DNA of 64,000 nucleotides, from the NCBI RefSeq assembly GCF_000247695.1, contig NW_004624747.1:10335192-10399191 (forward strand). Direction: 5' to 3'. This DNA is from Heterocephalus glaber. Its lineage: Eukaryota; Chordata; Mammalia; Rodentia; Bathyergidae. Below the pieces are notes generated by a model, which had not been told where the DNA came from, made no database searches, and saw only the letters and a list, made by a program, of their open reading frames with translations. Position 1 is the first letter of the stretch. Each line of letters begins with the position of its first letter. This document shows, one piece after another, positions 22,596-64,000 of this stretch. Position numbers and translations under genes: made by a program.

Positions 22596-24458
22596 GTGAG
22601 CTGGCCAGGCGGGGCTTACAGCCCCTGGTGGGGTACAAGGCATTAGGGAGGGTCGCCAAGGTTATAACGTGGGTGCGATAGCCCCTGATGCCCCCCTGGT
22701 TCCACAGCAGCTGGACCTCCTCAGCCCCTTCCAGCTCTACTTCAACCCACACCTCGTGTTCCGGAAGTTCCAGGTGAGGCCCCCTCACCCCTCGCCCCGT
22801 GGCCTGGACCATCAAGTCCCACACCTGACCGCCTGTCGTCTCCCCCGACCCCTGCAGATCTGGAGGCTGGTTACTAACTTCCTCTTCTTCGGGCACCTGG
22901 GATTCAGCTTCTTCTTCAACATGCTCTTCGTGTATCCTGCGCAGCACAGACCCGGGGGCTTGGGGGGCGGGCCCGCTGGGCTGGGAGAGGCCGGAAGCGG
23001 GGAAACTGAGGCCCCGCCTGGCTGCCACTTCCTATACCATCGCTGCAGCTTCCGCTACTGCCGCATGCTGGAGGAGGGCTCCTTCCGTGGACGCAAAGCC
23101 GACTTCGTCTTTATGTTTCTCTTCGGGGGCGTCGTTATGACAGTATCCTTCCCTCGTGCTCAGGAACCTCAGGCCGTGGCTCCTTGGGGTCCAGCATCGG
23201 GGGTCCCCGAGGCCTGTTATGAGGGCTTAGGCTGAATTGAGCAGCGATCCTGCGCTCAGCTCGAGGGGCCAAGGATAAATCTTCAGTGCTGTGCGCAAAA
23301 CACAAGAGGGAAATGTGCAGGAGAGCCAGGTGGGATAGGTGGGGCACTGAGCCTTCAGTACCAATAACCAGGACAAACGGACAGGGAGCAGCAGTGGTTG
23401 GAGCCTGGAATGAAGTGGGTAGGTTGCAAGCCAAATCGCACAGGGCCTGAAGGCCAAGTGCAGAAGGGCTCATCTGGATGGAGAATGGACCAGACAGTAA
23501 GGAAGGGGGACCACTGGAAGGATGCCTGGGACTCAGGAAGTCAGAGGCCATGGGCTCGGCTGAGACCTGCACCAAGGCACCTTGACTCCTGCCCAGCTGC
23601 TGGGACTCCTAGGCAGCCTGTTCTTCCTGGGTCAGGCCCTCATGGCCATGCTGGTGTATGTGTGGAGCCGCCGCAGCCCTCGGGTGAGGGTCAACTTCTT
23701 TGGCCTCCTCACCTTCCAGGCACCATTCCTGCCCTGGGTACTCCTGGGCTTCTCCCTGCTGTTGGGCAACTCAATCCTCGTCGACCTGCTGGGTGAGCCT
23801 GCCTGCCCACTCCAACTGGTCCCTCCCTCAGGACAGGCTGCTTATGCTCCAGGGCCCCTTTCCAACCTGCCCAGTCCTCTCAGCTGCCTCCCCAGCCCCT
23901 CTTCCTCTTTTCGAAGCGTGTTCTTACAGCCTCTCACACAGCCAGCTAGCTAGTGCACAGGGTCTGCATCAATGGAGCAGATCTGCGGATGCTTGAGTGG
24001 GTCCTGTGGAGATGTGAAGGACTGGGCAGGTTCTTCTCCATGGCTCCTGCTCCCCAGTGTTCCTGGGCCTTCCCTCCTCAAGTCCTGCCTGCTTCTGGGC
24101 CCTTTCAGCCTGTCCTTTAGGGCCAGCCCTGGGGTTATTCTGGGCTGTGCAGGGTGGCAGTGTGTTGCTGTCTTACAGGGATTGCTGTGGGCCACATCTA
24201 CTACTTCCTAGAGGATGTTTTCCCCAACCAGCCCGGAGGCAAGAGGCTGCTGCTGACCCCTGGCTTCCTGTGAGTGTGGGAGATGACACCCCACCACCAC
24301 CACCAGGTGGCTTCCCATCCATGAGGACCTGTGCTGGCCTCAGCTCAGTGTGGGTCCCTCCTGACAGGAAGCTGCTATTGGATGGTCCTGAGGAGGACCC
24401 CAATTACCTGCCCCTTCCTGAGGAGCAGCCAGGACCCCATCTGGCACCCCTGCAGTGA
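22503..24458 (+). CDS. DERL3: DERL3, Derlin-3, ER-associated degradation membrane protein
   Basis: Derlin-3 is a rhomboid-like pseudoprotease of the ER membrane that helps move misfolded glycoproteins to the cytosol for proteasomal degradation, with p97/VCP and the HRD1 complex. Seven coding exons (22503-22595, 22708-22773, 22858-22931, 23049-23142, 23597-23792, 24179-24269, 24368-24458) join to 705 bp, 234 residues; human is about 235. Landmarks: [10 protein letters not shown] start, Trp55-Arg56 (the derlin WR motif) in [23 protein letters not shown] loop after residue 76, GIAVG (residues 175-179, Gx3G motif), and the C-terminal [13 protein letters not shown]. The frame is open throughout. 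Introns 3 and 4 have U12-type signals. The gene converges on SMARCB1 and diverges from SLC2A11. Confidence 0.97.
22708..22773 (+). CDS. DERL3: DERL3 coding exon 2
   Basis: 66 bp, 22 codons, QLDLLSPF to FRKFQ. The acceptor is a CAGCAG tandem (NAGNAG), so a form lacking the first Gln is possible. Donor GTGAGG. Confidence 0.97.
22858..22931 (+). CDS. DERL3: DERL3 coding exon 3
   Basis: 74 bp encoding [11 protein letters not shown] through NMLFV with the WR motif. Its donor at 22932 is GTATCCTG, U12-like. Confidence 0.97.
23049..23142 (+). CDS. DERL3: DERL3 coding exon 4
   Basis: 94 bp encoding [15 protein letters not shown] through GGVVMT. Its donor at 23143 is GTATCCTTCC, matching the U12 consensus. 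Confidence 0.97.
23597..23792 (+). CDS. DERL3: DERL3 coding exon 5
   Basis: 196 bp encoding [13 protein letters not shown] through NSILVDLL, the largest exon, covering the central membrane helices. Donor GTGAGC. Confidence 0.97.
24179..24269 (+). CDS. DERL3: DERL3 coding exon 6
   Basis: 91 bp encoding [16 protein letters not shown] through TPGFL. Acceptor TCTTACAG, donor GTGAGT. Confidence 0.97.
24368..24458 (+). CDS. DERL3: DERL3 coding exon 7 with stop
   Basis: 91 bp encoding [16 protein letters not shown] and the cytosolic tail, TGA at 24456-24458. Confidence 0.97.
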
Positions 24459-24568
24459 TCCTGCCCTGGACCAGCACCCAAAGCTCCCAGCAGGCTCCCC
24501 TTCCCCCCTTCTCCTGCTTACAGCAGACCAATCTGTCCTGGAGGCTGGGCCCATGCAAGCACCCACCT

Positions 24569-24574
24569 AAATAA
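24569..24574 (+). terminator. DERL3: DERL3 polyadenylation signal
   Basis: AATAAA 111 bp after the DERL3 stop codon; cleavage is expected near 24,590. Confidence 0.85.
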
Positions 24575-24796
24575 ACAAGTCACCTGAAGCCTCTGGGCCC
24601 ACAGCATTGGTTCTGTTTTGGGCACCACATCTTCCATGCCCTTCCACATCTACCCTTTGCCTTGCCCAGGCTGCCCTCTCAGCCCAATTGTAGGTGATAA
24701 GCCAGGGGGCCCAGACAGGGCAAAGAAACTGCCCATGGATGCCCAGCAGGGTTCTGACCTCACAAATGACAGGCTCAAGAGTTCTTGCTCCATGGG

Positions 24797-24884
24797 GCCA
24801 GGGATTTAGCTCAGTGGTTCCGCCGCCTGCCTCGCAAGCGCAAGGACCCAAGTTCAATCCCCGGTACCAAAAAAAAAAAAAAAG
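24797..24884 (+). repeat. Young ID-type SINE
   Basis: Near-consensus copy (GGGGCCAGGGATTTAGCTCA head, CCTCGCAAGCGCAAGGACCC, CCCCGGTACC, A15). Flanks share AAGAGTTCTTGC as target-site duplication. Confidence 0.95.
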
Positions 24885-24889
24885 AGTTC

Positions 24890-26760
24890 TTGCACCAGTC
24901 CTGCCAGTGCCTTGGGGGACATGTCCTACTGACCCTGGGCTTCATTTCCTAGCATTCAACAAAGGGGTTGGTTAGATTTCACCAGCTGGGACTAGGACTG
25001 AGCTGGTTCTAGAGCTGCCCCTTCGTGTGGTGCCTTTGGGTTGATGCCCACCCAGCCTCTCCCATCCTCATGAACAACCTTGACAAGTGGGCCTTTGCTT
25101 CATTTTCCAGCTGGTGACCTGGAGGAGCTATGAGGTCAGGGCAGAGAAAAGTTGGAACCGGACCCTCTACCCTCTGTAACCCCAGAGCCTTGAGAAGTTT
25201 TGCCTTAGCAAGTTCTGTGCCTGGCTAAGGTAGAGTCCTCTGGGAGGACCTGTGTGTGTGAGCCTTTTCTTCCTTCTTCTCCCCCGAACATGGGTATTAT
25301 TTGGGGCCAGCTTTCCTGTCCACACTGTGGCTTCTTCCTGGATGCTCAGCAGCACAGGGGCTCCACCAGCCCCAGTTTATCATTTTTTTATGGTAACAAA
25401 AATGTTCTGTGAGTCTGATCTCAATTTTGTAGTGAAATCTGGTGAAGCAACAGCTTCAGTGTGGGCTAGCAGTACTTAAAGGGCACGGGAGCAGGCAGGA
25501 CCTGGGCAGCATCCTACCAACTGCAGCACAGGGCTGCTGCCTGCTTCATGAATCAAGCAAACCCCTTAGCAACAGAGCCTGTTCATTTCCAAAGCCAGTG
25601 ACCTGGAACCTTCCCTGTTGCGTAGGGTCTTCCCAGAAAGCCTGGCTGTCCATTTGCTGTGGGCCTCTGAAGAGTTCTACTCTGACAGGCAGGGGACCTG
25701 AGAGTACACTCCCTGGGGACAGTCACGTTCTTGGACATGCTCACAGTGGCAGGCTGCCTGTACCCTGGCAACAGCCCCAATCTCTACTCAGCCCCACCCC
25801 TGCCCCACATGGGCTAAATTGGAAGCCAGGTTGCATAGGGCCCCATCACATGCTCCTGGAAGAAGCAGTCTCTGACCCTTAGCCCTGCCAGCAGCCAAGA
25901 GTGGCAGCAGCTAGTACTGGGGGTGTGGAACCACTGTCTTCAGGAAGAGGGGCTGTGTGCCCAGTTTACCAAGTAGTTCTTGACTCAGCAAAGAGACCCA
26001 CATGTGCCACCCTCAAGGAGCCTAAGTCCATTCTTCAAAGTACACACTTCCATATTACAAACAAGGACACAGGTGTCAACAGGTTTATCAGAATCTTAAC
26101 TGGGAAGGGATTGGGGGCTTGCTTCTTTGTACCCTATGTCAACCCCAAAAGCCAGCAAAGGGCTGTTTTCATTTTCCTCACAACAGGCCTTGGGAGGTAG
26201 CAGCTGGCCTGGGCCACAGGTGGGGATGGAAGCCATCAACCTGTTTTGTGTGGGGTGCTGGAGCTGGGACAGGCCATCCTGTATCCAGGCTAGTGACATC
26301 CAGGCAGTGCCCACATGGCATCAGGCGCTCTGCCTGCCAAGGACTCCAGAGCAGCAAAGCCCCTGGCTGGAGGCCGCTTATCTAGATGTAGCAAGACATC
26401 CCAGGGACAGGATAAGAGCTGACAGGTCTTTCCTATGCTTGAGGAAAGGGACAGAAAAGGCTGTCACTGAAAGGCAGGTAGGTCCCTGCCCTGAGCCTCA
26501 TAGCCACTTCTTTTCTCCTCTGCAAGCACTTGTTAGGACAGGTGGCCAGCTGGCCAGCTGGAAGGCCCAAGGAAAAGCAAGGATCAGGCTCTGCCTCAGG
26601 GGCCCTTAGGTTCCTTGAGAGTGGAATCACTTAACTGCTACCTAGCTTTCTGGGTAGAGGCAGAGAGGGGTGAGGCTTGGCATGCTAGCCTTGGCCCCAC
26701 CAACCCCTGCCAGACCTAGCTCAGGATCACTCCTGACACCTCCCCACACACTCCGTGCCC
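24890..26760. other. Spacer between the DERL3 and SMARCB1 3' ends
   Basis: Single-copy sequence between two convergent genes. I see no supported exon; frames of 60-160 codons lack family matches. Confidence 0.55.
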
Positions 26761-26764
26761 AGTT

Positions 26765-26920
26765 CTGGCGAACAAACTCGGGGCGCTGTATCACTGAGCT
26801 ACATCCCCAACTCTTCATTTTTTTATTTTGGGGCAGGGTCCTGCTAAGTTGCCCAGGGTGGCCTTGAACTTTTGATTCTCCTGCTTCCATTTCCTGAATA
26901 GCTGGGGTTTTATAACTGGC
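26765..26920 (-). repeat. B1-dID dimeric SINE
   Basis: Inverted ID half (CACTGAGCTACATCCCCAAC) then inverted B1 half (GGGTCCTGCTAAGTTGCCC). Confidence 0.75.
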
Positions 26921-26976
26921 CTTTCCCATTATTTTTATGCCACCACACTCCAAAAACTGAGCATGACCTGTTGCCT

Positions 26977-26982
26977 TTTATT
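26977..26982 (-). terminator. SMARCB1: SMARCB1 polyadenylation signal
   Basis: AATAAA on the minus strand about 300 bp beyond the SMARCB1 stop codon; implies a short 3'UTR of about 320 bp. Confidence 0.85.
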
Positions 26983-27285
26983 TAAAAAGTATATCTAGCC
27001 CTGCCTGGGGCTTCTATACAAAAACAAAACACAACCCAAAATGAGGCTTTTTCCTGACCCCAGACACCGGGGGAGGGTGCTAAGAGGAGGGGACAGGATT
27101 GGGGCTCAGCAAATGGAATGTATGTTGGGGGGGTGACCTGGAGGTCCCCAGTACTCTCCACCCCTCCCCCATTCCTCAGAATGGCACTAAGCTGTCCCCT
27201 TGCCTCTTTCCTTGCCAGAAGAGGAAGGAGAGGGGTCCTCCAATCTTCCAAGATGCTCCATGAGAGCTGAGCACTGGTGGGCTGG

Positions 27286-61228
<33,943 letters not shown>

Positions 61229-61364
61229 TCAGGTAGGCTGGGGCAGGGCTGGAGGACACCGGACTGAGGAGAACCGAGGCCAGAAGGCAAAGGCCGGGCT
61301 GAATTGGCCCTCGCGCCACCACCGGTTTCCCCAGCTGCCGCCGCGACGACCAGGCCACCCTTAG

Positions 61365-61376
61365 TGCGCATGCGCG
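61365..61376. promoter_or_regulatory. SMARCB1: NRF1 palindrome upstream of SMARCB1
   Basis: TGCGCATGCGCG contains GCGCATGCGC, the NRF1 consensus palindrome, 176 bp upstream of the start codon. Typical of TATA-less housekeeping promoters. Motif evidence only. Confidence 0.65.
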
Positions 61377-61499
61377 AGCGTTGACGCTAACGCGCGCGTC
61401 TCCGCCACCGCCTGAACCAAAGGCTAGGCGCGTCCCTGCTGACACCTTAAAGGAGCCGGGACTAGTTTCTCTTCCACTCCAGGCTTCATCCCAAGTCTG

Positions 61500-62140
61500 G
61501 TGTAATGGAAAGCTTCTCACCGACAGAAATAGCCACCGGGGTTCTCCCTGACTCAGGCAGTGGCTTTTGTAGTTTCACAGCTAGGACTGGCTCTCAGCCC
61601 AGGGGCGAAAAAAGGAAATGGGGCCTGCAGGCCAGAAGGAAGATTTATCTGAAAGCCTAAGTGGCCTGAGCATGTTTTGTGACCTCAGGCTGGCGCCTCA
61701 ATTTCCCCACCTCGAAAACCCAGTGCAGCTGAGCAGATAAAAGGGCTCCTAGGAACAGATATCCCATTTCTGAGCCCACAGCTGTTTCTGCGGCTGTAGG
61801 GATGGACAAAATGACCACACTGGGTTGGGGTTGGCTTGGGCAAAGGCTCTAGGGTTTGGCAATATTCAAAGTCCCAGGTGGTATTTGGTTTGACTGGTGC
61901 ATCAGATGAGCGTTGAAGGGAAGAGACATTTTCTCCATTCTTCCCTTAGCTCTCTGCTTTGTGCCTACAAGCTCAGCCCTGCCCTGGCTCTGTCCCATAG
62001 CACCCCTGAGGATCAACCAACACTAAGGAAAGTGTTAAAGCAGTTCATGCATCTGAACAATGCTGTGAGCCAAAAATGACACACTAATGATGATTTTATA
62101 CAATTCAGTCTAATACAATTGCAGCTGTGATTGTGTGATA
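61500..62140. other. Spacer between SMARCB1 promoter and MMP11 3' end
   Basis: Nothing recognised in this stretch; the remainder to 62,975 is mostly SINEs and short single-copy DNA. Confidence 0.5.
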
Positions 62141-62141
62141 G

Positions 62142-62235
62142 ATGCTTTTTTTTTTTTTTTTTGGTACTGGGGATCGAACTTGGGACCTTTCGCTTGTGAG
62201 GCAGGCGCCGGAACCACTGAGCTAAATCCCCGGCC
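62142..62235 (-). repeat. Young ID-type SINE
   Basis: Inverted near-consensus copy with T18 (GGTACTGGGGATCGAACTTG to GAGCTAAATCCCCGGCCC); flanks share AGATGCTTTTT. Confidence 0.94.
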
Positions 62236-62257
62236 CAACAGATGCTTTTTGTTTTGT

Positions 62258-62572
62258 CTTTCAATACTGGGGATTGAACACAGCCTTCACACATCTACAT
62301 CTGCAGATAAATAGATACAGATACAGATTGATCTCTCTATATATGTCTCACTATGTAGCCCAGGCTGGCCTTGAGCAACTGCAATCCTCCTGCCTCAGCC
62401 TCCTGAGTGCTGGGATTATACCCATGAGCCACCACGCCCAGTCTTTTTATATTTTTTTGAGACAACATTTTGCTAAGTCACTGAGTTGGCCTGGGCTAGA
62501 CTCAAACTTGAGTCTTCCTGTCTTGGCTTTGCAGAGTGCTGGGAACACAGGCATGTACCTGGCTTGATAGGT
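62258..62572 (-). repeat. B1-dID followed by a second B1-type SINE
   Basis: Inverted ID scrap (CAATACTGGGGATTGAACAC), B1 (GTAGCCCAGGCTGGCC, GGGATTATACCCATGAGCC) and another inverted B1 (GAGACAACATTTTGCTAAG, GGGAACACAGGCATG). Confidence 0.8.
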
Positions 62573-62974
62573 TCTATTATGAAAAAGATATGTGGGGCAG
62601 GAAGTCGATGCAAGGAGCTGCTGGACAATTGGAAAGGGTAGTGGTAGTATCTGTGAGTTCTGTTGTGTTCTCACAGCAGTGGGAATAATCAAGGTATTTT
62701 AGGATAGGGCTGGGTTATGGTACGATCAGATAAAATGACGCCACATTGGAGGATGAACTGAAGGGGTAGGCAGGGAAGCAGGGAACTAGTTAAGAAGCCT
62801 CTGCAGCTGTCCCTCCACTTGTAATGGAGGAATAGATTAGGAACCTTGAGCACGGTGCCCCAGGGCCCAGAAGCTTAGGGAAAGGGGGTTTCAACCTTAG
62901 CTCCCAGCCCAGGCCCCACCTTAGCCAGGCTTCCTCATCCAGACTACACAGTCACAGAGACAGCAGACAGGCAG

Positions 62975-63730
62975 GTAGAAAACAATTGTGTTTAATGATA
63001 GTCCTCAGTTTAAAAAAAAAAAAGGCTTTGTTTTGTACACTGTATACACATTTACATCACTTTGGAGGATACCAGTGCTAGAATGAGGGCTGCAGGAAGA
63101 AATGACATGGACAAGACTGAGGTATGTTGAGGCCTCCAGGGCTCAGGGTCTCCAGGGTCTCCCAGCTGGCTGTGGACATTTGGGCCTGAACCCTGGAGAG
63201 GAGATCTCTAGGGTCACCAGGCAGAAGGTGGCCAGATCCAAGCATCTACCCAGAGTTGACTTCTCAGGAAAGGACCCCTCCTGGAGGCCCAGTTGCTTGG
63301 CCAGAGCAGAAGGCCATGGGGACCCTGGCACCCCAGCTCCAGCACCAGCACCCAACAGGAACCTCACAGCAGGGATGGAGTGAGGACACTGTAGTTCCCC
63401 ATCTCTGCTGAGGTCCTACCCTGAGGCACAGGAATGGAGACACAGGTTTGGCCATGACCTACATAGGTGGGTGTAGCTGGCCCAAGACCACCCTCCTTTA
63501 AGTAAGGCCAAAGGCTCCCTGCCCAATCTGAGACACTTGCTGGCAGGTGACCACGACCCGCGTGGCCCTCCCTGCAGTTGTCATGGTGATTGTACCCCTA
63601 CCACACCCCCTGAGGAGACAAAGGCTCTGTCCCATGCCTGATCTGAGAGCCACAAAGGTGGCTGTGGTTCTTTATCCTGATATAAGTGGCCTGGCAGGGG
63701 TCAGAATCCCTGAAGGCATCCAAGCTGTGG
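62975..63730 (-). other. MMP11: MMP11 3' untranslated region
   Basis: Repeat-free sequence between the MMP11 stop codon and the ATTAAA signal. A T-rich run on the transcript strand (63010-63023) lies near the end. Small frames here are chance. Confidence 0.7.
62991..62996 (-). terminator. MMP11: Candidate MMP11 polyadenylation signal
   Basis: ATTAAA on the minus strand about 735 bp past the MMP11 stop; the best signal in the region, so the 3' end would be near 62,975. Confidence 0.6.
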
Positions 63731-63864
63731 TCAGCGGAAAGTGTTGGCAGGTTCAGCACAGCCAAAGAAGTCAGGGCCCACAAGACGTGGGAAGCCCTCC
63801 AGAACTTTCACCTTCACAGGGTCAAACTTCCAGTAGAGGCGGCCACGCAGGAAGTAGGCATAGC
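63731..63864 (-). CDS. MMP11: MMP11 (stromelysin-3), last coding exon
   Basis: MMP11 is a secreted zinc metalloproteinase, activated inside the cell by furin and acting in tissue remodelling. Only the terminal coding exon is in the window: 134 bp, acceptor TCTTCAG ending at 63865, two bases completing a split Gly codon, then YAYFLRGRLYWKFDPV through FFGCAEPANTF and a final Arg, TGA at 63733-63731. This is the end of the fourth hemopexin-like blade with the conserved closing Cys. Human ends in Leu instead of Arg. The zinc-binding catalytic domain lies beyond the right edge. It is followed, on the same strand, by SMARCB1 as in human. Confidence 0.96.
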
Positions 63865-64000
63865 CTGAAGAGAGAAGGTCAGGCCTCAGCAAGTGGATGT
63901 GGGGCCCCATGACTACCTATCAGGCTGTGGCCAGGGATAGGGAAAAGGGGTGAGAAGGCCTTGGCTACTGCCAAGTTTCGTGAAACCTACAGCTCCAGAG

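Noticed and set aside
23135..23575. 146-codon minus-strand frame opposite DERL3
   Set aside because: Lies in DERL3 intron 4 and exon-flanking sequence, antisense, with no family match.

Overview
The window is mammalian nuclear DNA. Genes are split by GT-AG introns, three CpG-rich promoters are present, and the intergenic and intronic DNA is packed with SINEs, L1 pieces and old LTRs. Three things point to a non-murid rodent: B1-type SINEs with the internal duplication, BC1/ID-type tRNA-derived SINEs, and dimers with a B1 left half and an ID right half (B1-dID, reported in squirrel, beaver, dormouse, guinea-pig and porcupine lineages). I lean toward a beaver-like rodent, but this is inference. 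One 100-base run of N shows that this is an assembly.

Gene order matches the human 22q11.23 block MMP11 - SMARCB1 - DERL3 - SLC2A11, seen here in reverse. SLC2A11 (GLUT11) is on the minus strand, with coding exons 1-3 at 8766-8807, 4772-4870 and 100-260; the rest lies beyond the left edge. DERL3 (Derlin-3) is complete on the plus strand in seven coding exons (22503-24458). SMARCB1 (SNF5/INI1/BAF47) is complete on the minus strand in nine coding exons (61189 down to 27286) with all exon lengths as in human, 385 codons plus stop. The last coding exon of MMP11 (stromelysin-3) is at 63731-63864, minus strand, with its 3'UTR running left to about 62,975.

Layout: 1-8,810 SLC2A11 with its CpG island to about 9,350; 9,480-21,940 intergenic DNA between the two divergent genes, with a decayed Tigger transposon, a MaLR-type LTR, SINEs and a GC-rich single-copy stretch (13.4-21 kb) with no gene I can support; 21,945-24,590 DERL3; 24,590-26,960 tail-to-tail spacer; 26,960-61,250 SMARCB1, whose introns hold most of the repeats; 61,250-62,975 spacer; then MMP11. 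The genes are housekeeping or independently regulated (sugar transport, ER-associated degradation, chromatin remodelling, extracellular proteolysis) and do not form a pathway.

I found no undescribed system. The items most worth a second look are the two adjacent U12-type (minor spliceosome) intron signatures in DERL3, the apparently intact start of SLC2A11 in a rodent-like genome (the gene is missing in mouse), a probable mis-assembly beside the gap at 47.2-47.4 kb, and a young ID-derived SINE subfamily with clear target-site duplications.
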